A stretch of DNA of 16,274 nt from Gracilaria caudata (Eukaryota > Rhodophyta > Florideophyceae > Gracilariales > Gracilariaceae). Numbering within the stretch: position 1 is the stretch's first letter; the number at the start of each line of letters is the position of its first letter. A program made the position numbers and the translations under genes. The DNA lies in assembly GCA_030374735.1 (NCBI GenBank), contig JASCIV010000577.1:1-16274 (forward strand). The letters run 5' to 3'. The notes under the pieces were generated by a model that was given only the letters and a program-made list of their open reading frames with translations, did not search any database and was not told the DNA's origin. Below, in pieces: positions 8,235 through 16,261 of this stretch.

Positions 8235-9761
8235 CTACGTCGTGCACTGCATCAGATCGTCAGGAAGGCCGGTCGAGTCACCAAACACGCAGTAGATTTC
8301 CGGCACGCCTGCCGTGTTGGAATCGTCTGTCAGACTACACATCACTCCACATTCCGTACTGCAAACTGAATTCGTTCCAAGGTTCAGCGTTGAGCTCACG
8401 CAACCCGAAGTGTCCGGGCAGCACTTGCCTGAACCGCCCTGTCCGCCCAGCGACGCGAATACCTCGTCGCACAAAGCCTGCTTCGCGCTGCCGCAATCTC
8501 CGACAGGAATGCACTCACCGTTGATGCAATTGCAAGCTTCAGTTTGACAAGCAGGGTCTGATGCGCAATCGGCGTCCACCATGCACGTATCCACACACAT
8601 ATCCAAGTTGTCCGCAACTCCCGGCACGCATGTTTCGCCAGCGTCACACTGCTGGACGCATTCACCCTTGCCGTCGCTTCCAGTCAGCTCACACACTTCC
8701 CCACAAGTGCTGCATGTGTCCGTTCCCGGGCTATCAGTGTCAAACACGCATGCTCCAGTGCTACCATCTGCTGCCGCCATGCACTCATCACATTCGTCGC
8801 ACATTTCGCTTACCATATCTTTGCATTCGCCACTCATGCACGTTTGCTCCACGAGTGTCGTTGCATCCATACAGGAAAAGCCCGAACAACCTGGATCAGA
8901 AGACGCATTTTCACAGCTATCTCCACCGGACGGGCATGTTTGACATATGGGACACGTCGTCGTTTCCTCCATGCAGCTGCCTCCCATACACTTCTCTGTA
9001 ATAAGCGTCTTCATGTCGGTGTCGCACGTGATGTCAGAGCAGTCTGGATCAGAAGCTGCATCCTCACAGCCAGTTCCACCAGACGGGCATGTCTGGCAGG
9101 TAGGACAGGTCTGTATCGGCACCGGCACACAAGAACCTGCCTCGCAAACGTCCTCCAGAACCGTCTTCATATCAGTGTCGCAACTGGTGCCTCCGCAACG
9201 GTCGTCCATAGCAATGGGCGCGCAAGCCGCCGCAGCAGTGGAGCAAGCATTGCACACCGGACAGTCGATGGTAGGCGTCACCTCTTGGAAGAAGCACCAG
9301 CGGGTGGTAGAACAGCTTCCAGAACCGCCGAATGCAGTCTCTTCTTCGCCGGTCCCACAATCGAGAACGGCGTGCGCAAAGAGCCGAAATGAGTCGGCGC
9401 AACAGTCGTCGATGGGGAAGCTGGCAATATCGCAGCTGAGAGTGAGCGACGTTCCGGATGCAGGCTGCTGGCATGGAAATCTACCGGGGACTGGGAATCG
9501 GCTGTCTCCAAGAGAGGTAGGATTGGACACTAGCGTTACATGAACGTCATCGGTGAGTGTGCAGCCATCCACGATGTTGTACGTCACAGAGAGCGTACCA
9601 TCTTCCAACACGGCTGTGGCGGTGCCGCCAAAGTTAGTGCGCCCGTAGGTGATGTCGAAGGTAGTGGAGAAGGAGATTGGCAAATTCTGACAAGAGGCGG
9701 ATGCCAAAGCAGCCAAGCTGCTCAACAGCAAGAAGGGAAGACTGAGAAACAAGACGTGCAT
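8235..9761 (-). CDS. Secreted cysteine-rich modular protein
   Basis: The protein has 508 residues. The signal peptide is MHVLFLSLPFLLLSSLAALA, cleaved near residue 23. Residues about 40-165 resemble an extracellular beta-rich domain of bacterial and algal surface proteins, with SVTYNIVDGCTLTDDVHV, FPVPGRFPC, FRLFAHAVLDC, EETAFG and RWCFF as landmarks. I know this pattern from family memory and cannot name an accession. From 166 on the chain is a run of cysteine-rich modules. Two near-copies of about 52 residues begin at CDTDMKT (194 and 246) and include TCP-CQTCPSGG and the ASSDPGCS-like end; a third diverged copy starts at 297. The C-terminal part (about 345-508) continues with irregular Cys pairs. 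There is no membrane helix, so it is likely secreted or wall-associated. Function is unknown. Confidence 0.88.
   Translation of the reverse strand: MHVLFLSLPFLLLSSLAALASASCQNLPISFSTTFDITYGRTNFGGTATAVLEDGTLSVTYNIVDGCTLTDDVHVTLVSNPTSLGDSRFPVPGRFPCQQPASGTSLTLSCDIASFPIDDCCADSFRLFAHAVLDCGTGEEETAFGGSGSCSTTRWCFFQEVTPTIDCPVCNACSTAAAACAPIAMDDRCGGTSCDTDMKTVLEDVCEAGSCVPVPIQTCPTCQTCPSGGTGCEDAASDPDCSDITCDTDMKTLITEKCMGGSCMEETTTCPICQTCPSGGDSCENASSDPGCSGFSCMDATTLVEQTCMSGECKDMVSEMCDECDECMAAADGSTGACVFDTDSPGTDTCSTCGEVCELTGSDGKGECVQQCDAGETCVPGVADNLDMCVDTCMVDADCASDPACQTEACNCINGECIPVGDCGSAKQALCDEVFASLGGQGGSGKCCPDTSGCVSSTLNLGTNSVCSTECGVMCSLTDDSNTAGVPEIYCVFGDSTGLPDDLMQCTT
8874..9182 (-). repeat. Two near-copies of a ~155-bp coding repeat
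   Basis: Residues 194-245 and 246-296 of the secreted cysteine-rich protein are homologous modules. Both begin CDTDMKT and contain CQTCPSGG. A third, weaker module follows on the low-coordinate side. The repeat is a tandem exon-internal duplication. Confidence 0.8.
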
Positions 9762-9840
9762 CGTGATGAATGAGGTGAAACTGGGGGTTGAGAAAGAAGT
9801 GAGAGATCAGTGGCATAGATTCAGCTCACGCTGGAAAGCC

Positions 9841-9848
9841 CTTTAATA
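9841..9848 (-). promoter_or_regulatory. TATA-like box of the secreted cysteine-rich gene
   Basis: TATTAAAG on the minus strand lies about 80 bp upstream of the ATG at 9761. A transcript start some 30 bp downstream would leave a leader of about 50 bases, a normal eukaryotic spacing. No initiator motif was verified. Confidence 0.4.
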
Positions 9849-9997
9849 GGGGAGTGGGGAAAGGCAACATGGAAGCACTTGCGTCATATGCTAATGGTGG
9901 AATGAGATACCATGAAGCACGTGAAGAGCGTTAGGACTTACTGTAGATTCGTATCCTCCTGGGGACTGAGGAAAGGCAAAACATGGAAGCACTTGCG
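9849..9997. repeat. Pair of ~36-bp direct repeats upstream of the secreted gene
   Basis: Positions 9849-9883 and 9961-9997 are near-copies, 112-114 bp apart. Both contain GGAAAGGCA and the identical 17-mer ACATGGAAGCACTTGCG. They lie just upstream of the TATA-like box of the gene starting at 9761, so this may be a duplicated promoter or enhancer block. Confidence 0.8.
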
Positions 9998-10137
9998 CAC
10001 GCACGCAAGTTATCTGCGGCATACAGTGTGTTACCAACACTCTGTATGCCCAAAGTCTATCTGCAACGAGAATCCTGATGTATAGTTTCAAAAAAGTAGC
10101 GTTTTGTGGTGTTTAGGGCAGTTATGCCGCAGATAAC
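9992..10137. repeat. Nested inverted repeats
   Basis: Three structures are packed together. CTTGCG (9992-9997) pairs with CGCAAG (10004-10009). GTTATCTGCGGCATA (10009-10023) is exactly inverted at 10123-10137. Inside, 10020-10048 forms a hairpin: CATACAG and GTGTT pair with AACAC and CTGTATG around the loop ACC, with one T-T mismatch. No flanking target duplication is visible, so a transposon identity is not supported. Confidence 0.85.
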
Positions 10138-10701
10138 ATGATGTTGGGCAGCGTCAAATTTGTAGTGCGGGAGATTGAAGTTACACCTTAATGGTGAGCA
10201 ATAACTGAACGCAAATGGTTTGCGTAGAGTTACTGTGCATTGTACTATCCGAAACGCGGGCGCTTTGAAGCCGCCGCAGCCGTGAGCATGGTCTAAAAGC
10301 TTTTTCGGAAGCTCTTGCAGATTAAGAATCTGCTGCGCGCTAGATATTTGCTGGACGAAGAGCAACAGAGCTTGTGCCAGCCATTTAGGACTAATGTTAG
10401 CTTTGCAGTTCAAACGCATATAGCGATTGTGAGCCAGTTAGGGTAGCTGAGCGACCCGGTCGCTGCCAAAAAGCAGATTGGCTGGCTTGCTGAGCAAGCG
10501 GCGCGTTGCAATGCGCACACGCAATTCTGAATCGCATGTGTCATGTGTCACCATCTGTGGGCTGTCTCCCAGTAATGAAAAGCCAGCAGCGGCAGAACGA
10601 GGGGCGTGCGTGTCCTTTTGGGCATGCATGGTAACATTAGAGTTCAAGTGATTGGCGGATTAGTTAAGAGCTTACGGTTGCCTTCCAAAGAACAGAAATC
10701 T
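10138..10701. other. Stretch without a supported gene
   Basis: Minus-strand frames at 10057-10419 (120 codons) and 10438-10647 (69 codons) exist but show no recognisable domain, and the first includes part of the inverted repeat. Short imperfect stems such as GCTTGCTGAGCAAGC (10486-10500) are present. The region might be remnants of the decayed gene to the right, but I see no direct evidence. Confidence 0.4.
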
Positions 10702-10771
10702 CATTCGTCATCGTGACGAGTGGTTACTATACATAATATCTTAAAGATACGACGTCATGTATCGTAACCAC
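10702..10771. repeat. Two abutting hairpins
   Basis: CATTCGTCA (10702-10710) pairs with TGACGAGTG (10714-10722) around the loop TCG, with one G-T pair. Overlapping its end, GTGGTTAC and ATACAT (10720-10734) pair with ATGTAT and GTAACCAC (10757-10771) with one mismatch. The palindrome TATCTTAAAGATA (10737-10749) sits in the loop. The structure lies just beyond the last stop of the decayed minus-strand gene. Confidence 0.8.
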
Positions 10772-10787
10772 CCGTTGGTAACGAGGG

Positions 10788-11551
10788 CTATAAGCCAAAA
10801 AGGATACTGCCCGTGTTCCAACGACACCATTCCTGCGCTTCGGCGAGCTTCTGATGATGGCATCCACGGATGATCTCGCCTTCCGAGTTGACCAATAATG
10901 GAGCTCGGTCGACAAACTGTCCTTCCGGGACGCTGTTGTAAGCGACAAGCCCCGTTACCCCCATCACGTAGATTCACTTCATGAAAAGTAAGACTCATAC
11001 TCGTCTGCAAACCAGATGTACGACGGGTACCTTCGCAGATATTTGGGATCCAAGATCCAAGCGGATTACCTTTAGCAATTTTTATACCCGTGCACGTATA
11101 TCATCATGATGAACATGAGGCTCGTCATCATGACGTATGGAATACAACATGAAGCCAATGGCTTGTGTGTTGCAGTAGATAAATAACCTTGCATCAATCT
11201 GAAAAACGACCGTTGTCCGTCCGACACCGTCTCATCACATGCTGTAGGCTGTGGCACGGCTTGTGCTTCCGTCGCGAGACACTTTTGCGCTGACACATCG
11301 CGCATTTGCATAAACAGGCCCGTTCTTAAATCGTTAAACGCAGCGTAATTTAAACCAACGTTCAACGCGTACTCCATACAGTACTGTAACAGTATATTCA
11401 GCGCATGAACTCGATTATAGAACTTGGTGCGATCATTCGGTCCATCTGCGTAGATGTTCGTGCCACCGTCAATACTGTTACGACGGTACCCCTGTATAAA
11501 ACTATCAGCGACAACTTGGAGCTTGCACACATGCCATCTGACGCACAGCAC
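10788..11551 (-). pseudogene. Decayed or frameshifted gene, unidentified
   Basis: Three minus-strand frames follow each other, each reading like protein. First, 11551-11072 (159 codons) includes VVADSFIQGYRRNSIDGG, ALNILLQYCMEYALNVGLNYA and LRTGLFMQMRD. Second, a frame without its own ATG runs from about 11090 to 10965 with GNPLGSWIPNICEGTRR and LTFHEVNLRDG. Third, 10964-10788 begins MGVTGLVAYNSVPEGQF and contains DRAPLLVNSEGEIIRG, ending at TAG 10788-10790. The change from the second to the third frame coincides with a run of five G (minus strand), a typical indel site. The Q-YCMEY-(x)-GLNYA-(x)-LF-QMRD pattern vaguely recalls nuclease-like domains (PD-(D/E)XK type) that precede kinases in some algal, fungal and oomycete proteins; this is weak. 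Introns or assembly indels are alternatives to true decay. The start at 11551 is uncertain. Confidence 0.4.
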
Positions 11552-12058
11552 AGAACCGTATGGTCCCGAACAGGGAGGGGCGCGTGCTGGTGGACGGGCA
11601 TAACGACGATGGCGGGCGGTGGTTGGGAGACCGCGCGGAGAAGACGCATCGCGCCGCGAGCGACCGCGCGTGTGTACACTTGCGCGTTTCCGACGCGACG
11701 AGGAGTGTCACAAAACGGCGCGCGCCATTGGGAGCGCTGCGGCGCGAGCGGTCCACTCATGTGCAGTCGGTACGTTTTGAGCTGGAACACGTGGCTGTCT
11801 CTTTCGAGATGCGCTTGCGATTGCGCTTTCCGCTGCCCCTTTTTCTTATTTGTCGGCTCGCTTCTGTTTCGTCACGGGGCTGGAGTGTCGCCGTTTTTGT
11901 TTGCTGTTTGCTAACTTTTGTTTAACTTCATCGATAATAAGCTCTTGCCCTTGAGGCCAGTCAAGAAAAAGACTGGCAACAAATCCAAACCGTCTGTAGT
12001 CCTCTCCACGGCTATCGTCGCAAGTCGCAATCGTGGTGTTTCGGAAGCGCCTGTGAGC

Positions 12059-12590
12059 CAGGGCCGTATTTGTGACTGACTGACTAGCGCCAAAAAAAGA
12101 TGACTAGTGACTGACTGACTAGCAAATGCGTCAAAAATCTAGTCACATTTAGTCACATTTATGACACGTTATACAAATGTACACGTAGCAACATAGGGAC
12201 CATAAAGAAAAGGACAAGTGTACACTAAGGAATTTTTGAAGTGTTTTTCTTGTTGACTCTTCAACTAAAAAGAGAAGAATAGCATTAATAACTGCCTAGA
12301 ATTGTACATGTCGACTGCTGGCTCCACCTATCTAGTGAATAATGAGTGCTCCCTAAGGGCACTGGGTGGCCAAGGTTATTGTTTGTAAGCCTGTAGAACA
12401 AATTTGTTGCCAAGTGGAGGTTTATAAACGTCATTAAAGACGTCTATCTGGGTGTCGTTAAAGAATATGTTGCTTAGGTAGCATAAAACCACCAATGCGA
12501 ATGGTGACTATAAGTTACTGACTACGACCTACAAAGCAGTGACTATGACTTTTTCACATGGTCAATTTTCTAGTCACAAATACGCCCCTG
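12059..12590. mobile_element. hAT-type non-autonomous transposon (MITE), copy 1
   Basis: A 532-bp element bounded by terminal inverted repeats. The left end CAGGGCCGTATTTGTGACT and the reverse complement of the right end, CAGGGGCGTATTTGTGACT, match at 18 of 19 bases. It is flanked by a perfect 8-bp target duplication, CTGTGAGC, at 12051-12058 and 12591-12598. CAGGG termini and 8-bp duplications are hallmarks of the hAT superfamily. There is no transposase frame, so it must be mobilised in trans. Subterminal GTGAC/GTCAC motifs recur, as expected of transposase-binding sites. Confidence 0.92.
12072..12123 (+). repeat. 17-bp subterminal direct repeats of transposon copy 1
   Basis: GTGACTGACTGACTAGC is present exactly at 12072-12088 and 12107-12123, next to the left terminal repeat. 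TAGTCACATTTAGTCACATTT follows near 12139-12160 (cited in part: TAGTCACATTTAGTCAC). The motif is also found in copy 2, which suggests transposase-binding subterminal repeats. Confidence 0.85.
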
Positions 12591-12762
12591 CTGTGAGCAC
12601 CAAACACACCATCCAAAGCGTGAACCACACATCTTTGCCCCGGTATCAGTATTTTCCAATCGTTCTGTTTTGCTTTTGATCAGAACAGTGCGAGCAAATC
12701 AATTTTTGAGTAGGTAGAGACAATCATGTAAAACACAAATGTTGTGGGTGGCAACATCTCAA

Positions 12763-13257
12763 CAGGGTCGTATATGTGACTAAACTTTTAAGCATTCCAG
12801 AAGTCATAGTCACCTCCTAAAAACTCCTAGTCAGCATTTTAGTCACATTTAGTCACTTCGCGTGCTTACATTGTTCTTCAATCTCTACAAATCAACTCTG
12901 TCAACAAAAAGATAAACTTCACTTCCCATGCCATCTAAAAGCCCATACATAACAACTAAATGAATGTTTAGCTCGACAAAAACGTAAAAGCCAAATTTAT
13001 GTCATTTTCAATAAAACTAAAAATGCTGCAAACATTTTAAACCACGAGAAATACTTTTATGTTTTCTGTTACTATCAAAAAACAAGAGCTTGAAATAATT
13101 CTATCTTCAAATTTTTACTCAACAATAGAGCTTTTACTACAGGTTTTGAATATCAAATGTGAAAAGAAAGGCCATTTGAACTGCTATAACGTCACTGACT
13201 AAATAACACTTGATTTCTAGATCACGTGCTAGTGAGTACGTCACATATACGGCTTTG
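12763..13257. mobile_element. hAT-type non-autonomous transposon (MITE), copy 2
   Basis: A 495-bp element related to copy 1. The left end CAGGGTCGTATATGTGACT and the inverted right end CAAAGCCGTATATGTGACG match at 15 of 19 bases. The flanks CATCTCAA (12755-12762) and CACCTCAA (13258-13265) match at 7 of 8, as an aged 8-bp target duplication would. Its left end matches that of copy 1 at 17 of 19 bases, and it shares the TAGTCACATTTAGTCAC subterminal motif. No coding capacity was seen. Greater divergence of ends and duplication suggests it inserted earlier than copy 1. Confidence 0.85.
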
Positions 13258-13265
13258 CACCTCAA

Positions 13266-13975
13266 CATTTCGTAAAACCCACACCTGTTTAGAAAAACAC
13301 AATTACTGTAGTTCGACCATTTCTATACAAAAAATGGATACCTAATAATTAAAGAAACAAGCCCAAAACTCATTAAAAAGATATCCTCGCGTATTTACCA
13401 ACATTTTTTAGAGAAAGACAAAACATTTTTACATGACAAATAGTAAATTTCTTGAGCATATCGTAAACCTCTAACACAATTTGATCAATTTATATTTTCT
13501 CAACAAAAACACATTTTTCTAATTAAACCCACACATTTGACTAAAGAAAAATTTTCAATATTTTAGGATGATAGCAAAAACTGTTGACTCATTAGACGCT
13601 ACTATGCTGGCAAAACTGCAAAACCTTTTTAATTTAATTAAATACTCTCTGACCTACTTACATCTTTTTCTGTTGCGGCTCAGGGCATTAGTTGATGTAA
13701 ATTTCTTTTCTAACTAGTTTAATTACAAAACTGGGCACTACCTCTTTGAAAATTGACAGGCAGCTTTTTTTGCTTTTTTGTGAGGAAAATTATACACTTT
13801 CGCTACCAAAACTGAAAATCGTTCGAAAACGTCAACAAACAGAAGCAAAAAGCGTAAGCAATGATAAATTATAAAAAAATGTAGCACACCCTGAAAAATT
13901 AGAATACACATGGAAAACTTCCGCATCTCGCTCTTTGTGTAAGTAGAAGAGTGGCGCAACCTCTTTTGACTAGGT
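13266..13975. other. AT-rich stretch without a gene
   Basis: About 0.7 kb of strongly AT-rich sequence with many A and T runs, sharply different from the GC-balanced gene region on the left. A 73-codon minus-strand frame at 13738-13959 is hydrophobic and basic, but in AT-rich sequence this is expected by chance. I see no transposon ends or RNA gene. Confidence 0.5.
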
Positions 13976-14351
13976 CGGTGAAGCCGGGGTGTACGTTCTT
14001 GTAGTACAAGTTCGTGCGAGTACTTGAGTGAAGTTGCTCCTCATAAGTCTTTTATCGAGGATGACCTGAGAAGATAATAGCTATGAGTATTGGCCCGCAT
14101 ACGGGGGATGCCTGGCTAGCAGGATTCATGACGTGTACCGGTGACTGGTGGTGATGGTGGACGATTGGTATTACTTGTGCAAGAATGACTAATGTACAGG
14201 TGTGATTCTGTCCTGGATTGTCCTAATGTGACGGAACTGACACTGATCCTGAACAGGGACTAACACATATCATACATGTATGAACCAGCAGTGGTCTACA
14301 CTTGATTAAGTAATTTTAGTTAACTATTTTAGAATAATATCTACACTACTT

Positions 14352-14363
14352 AGGCCAAAGCCT
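14352..14363 (+). repeat. Unit 1 hairpin after TTAG
   Basis: AGGC pairs with GCCT around the four-base loop CAAA, immediately at the TTAGG of unit 1. The stem is short, so this one alone would be unremarkable. Confidence 0.5.
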
Positions 14364-15286
14364 TACGGTCCTGCCCTTCTTCAAGTAAAGTCAACAAAGG
14401 TTCGTGCTCTACGAGGAGTGTCTTCATCACGAAGTACTTGGCACTGGATAGTGCTGGCTACACAAGTTTGTTAATTTCGCGAGTGCAGTCGTGACCGGTA
14501 CGGCACATCCACCCCCTTCGGGTCATTCTGGCAGTACAGGTTACTACTCTCTATATTTCTATTATTTCTCCTACTACTTCTGTTTCGGAGTGTGACTACG
14601 ACTACCGCCCCTATACAGGGTTTCCTTCATTCACTGTTCTACAGCTTGGTATCTTACCCGTTTGGGCTTTTCTCTCCTTTTCCCCTTTCTTTTTCCTTCC
14701 TGGAACCTCCGTGGACACGGAATCTCCAACACCTGGTCCAGGCACTCACCTCTCATCCCAACCTCTTAGGTATAGCCAGGCGTGGCACTCCGGTCCGATC
14801 TTATACCCGGTTCGCTCGTGTCACGGGAGGGCTCTGTCGCTGCCCTACCTCGTCTCGAGGGCAGGGTATCGAACACCTTGTACAGGTCATTCCCCGATCG
14901 GGGTTTGCACCACAGTTCTGGGTTAACATTCATGACTTGCGTAGGAGAGTGACAGAATGCGAGTCCACGAAGGTTGATATCCGCAAGTGTGGTAAAAATG
15001 ATCGTTCTATGAGGTATTTGTAGGGCAATGGAAAAGACCGGAAAACGCCACGGAGACGTTCGAGGTCTTCCCCTTGTAGTGCAAAACTCTTCCCTATTAT
15101 GCGGCAAAACTGTGCACACTATGGTGTATCGGTCACAGTTGTGAATGGAATTGGCCCACAGGTTTTTGGTATTTATGCACCTATGAAGGGTTGATTTTGG
15201 AGTGACAGGATTGGCTACACACGTGGATTATAGGCTAGATATTTTTAATTATTTTAGTTTGCCACGATGTGGTAGAGTACTTAGGC

Positions 15287-15308
15287 GGAGCAAGCTCGCG
15301 CTTGCTCT
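15287..15308 (+). repeat. Unit 2 hairpin after TTAG
   Basis: GAGCAAGC (15288-15295) pairs perfectly with GCTTGCTC (15300-15307) around the loop TCGC. One further G-T pair (15287 and 15308) extends it to 9 pairs. It begins six bases after the TTAGG of unit 2. Confidence 0.85.
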
Positions 15309-16241
15309 CCTGACACTAAATTCAACCCGTGTTCGGCTCTGACCTTGTTCGCCTGCGCGACGGCTTTCGCTCCTCTTCGGAGAAGCCTCCGTTAGTACGG
15401 CTTGATTACCCAACCGGCCTCACTGAGGGAAGCACTGCGTGTGCACGTTACCACCATATTGGTCTACATTTATAGTTTTGTTTTGTTTCTGTTGTTTGGG
15501 CTATTCAGGTATATTCTCCGACCCAGTATTAGGATATCTTTTTGTGTTCTTGTTGTTTGTTGTCTGTTTCGAGTCTCGCCCTTCATTTGGGATTCTCTTT
15601 TCGATCCGTCACCGGATTCCCCGTTGCACTCGCTTTCCACGTCTCTATCGATACCGATCTCCGACCTCCTTTGGTTCGCCGCTTTGGCCCGTTCTCTCCA
15701 ACCTCGTTGGCTTGTCCAGAGGGCTCCTGTACAGTTACGCCCACGCTTGGGAGTCACGAGGGCTCTTTCGCTGTGTCACCTCGCCCAGAGTGGGATATCG
15801 AGCATCCCAGTGGTGCTCTCTCGTTTCCGGGTTTGCACTACACCCCTCACTGAGGTAGACCAGCGACGAAGCCTCTCCGGACGTACACGACGAGGTCAGG
15901 TTGTAAGGCCGAGGTATGCCCTCACGTAAAGCGTGGAGAGTGTAGAGAAGCACGTGCAACACGATAGATATCCACAATGTGTGTGTATGGTCCTCTAAAG
16001 GGGTATGAAGTGCAACGCCCCAGAATGGGGATTCTCACTACTTACTGGTTTTTCCTGGCTTCCCGGCTACTGCACTATTACTACTAGTAGTATACCGCAC
16101 AGGCGGGATGGACACGTGTGTCACGGATGGTTCCGGAGGTTGGACGCGTTTTGCGGATATTCTGGGCTAATTAATTGCACAATTTTGGGAAGCTGTACTG
16201 TGCACACGCATAGTACGCGTGTGACACAGTACTACTTAGCG

Positions 16242-16261
16242 CACCGGCGTCGCCGCCGGCG
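16242..16261 (+). repeat. Unit 3 hairpin after TTAG
   Basis: CCGGCG (16244-16249) pairs with CGCCGG (16254-16259) around the loop TCGC. Beyond one A-C mismatch the stem continues outward with two more G-C pairs. It follows the TTAG at 16236 and uses the same loop as unit 2 with a wholly different stem. Confidence 0.8.

Larger units (their letters stand above)
11560..12679 (+). pseudogene. Speculative spliced gene interrupted by a hAT-type element
   Basis: This is a model, not a clear gene. Exon 1 would be 11560-11769 (70 codons, basic, starting MVPNREGRVLVDGHNDDGG). It is followed by GTACGT at 11770, a CTAAC branch-like motif at 11911 and an acceptor TAATAAG ending at 11941. Exon 2 continues in the same phase at 11942 (LLPLRPVKKKTGNKSKPS) to 12058, where the transposon is inserted. 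After the second target copy the same frame resumes at 12599 and ends at TGA 12677-12679. The predicted product is Arg/Lys-rich with no recognised domain. Against the model, exon 1 lies in a CG-rich segment and its ATG is only 9 bp from the ATG of the minus-strand frame at 11551, so at least one of the two starts is wrong. Confidence 0.25.

Noticed and set aside
8177..8943. Plus-strand frames over the secreted cysteine-rich gene
   Set aside because: They mirror the repeated cysteine codons of the minus-strand gene. Only the minus frame has a signal peptide and modules.
10009..10137. Inverted repeat as a 129-bp MITE
   Set aside because: No target-site duplication flanks the 15-bp arms.
11398..11790. 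130-codon minus-strand frame
   Set aside because: It overlaps the better protein-like frame at 11072-11551 and sits mainly in CG-rich sequence without recognisable features.
13738..13959. 73-codon hydrophobic minus-strand frame
   Set aside because: AT-rich sequence readily gives Phe/Leu/Ile/Lys-rich frames; there is no other support.
14859..14874. GGTATCGAACACC as a pol III B box in the tandem units
   Set aside because: It has an extra base against the GGTTCGANNCC consensus, the unit 2 copy is weaker, and no A box was found at suitable spacing.
14592..15929. Plus-strand frames of 143 and 175 codons in the tandem array
   Set aside because: The homologous DNA in units 1 and 2 is read in different frames, and neither product has recognisable features.
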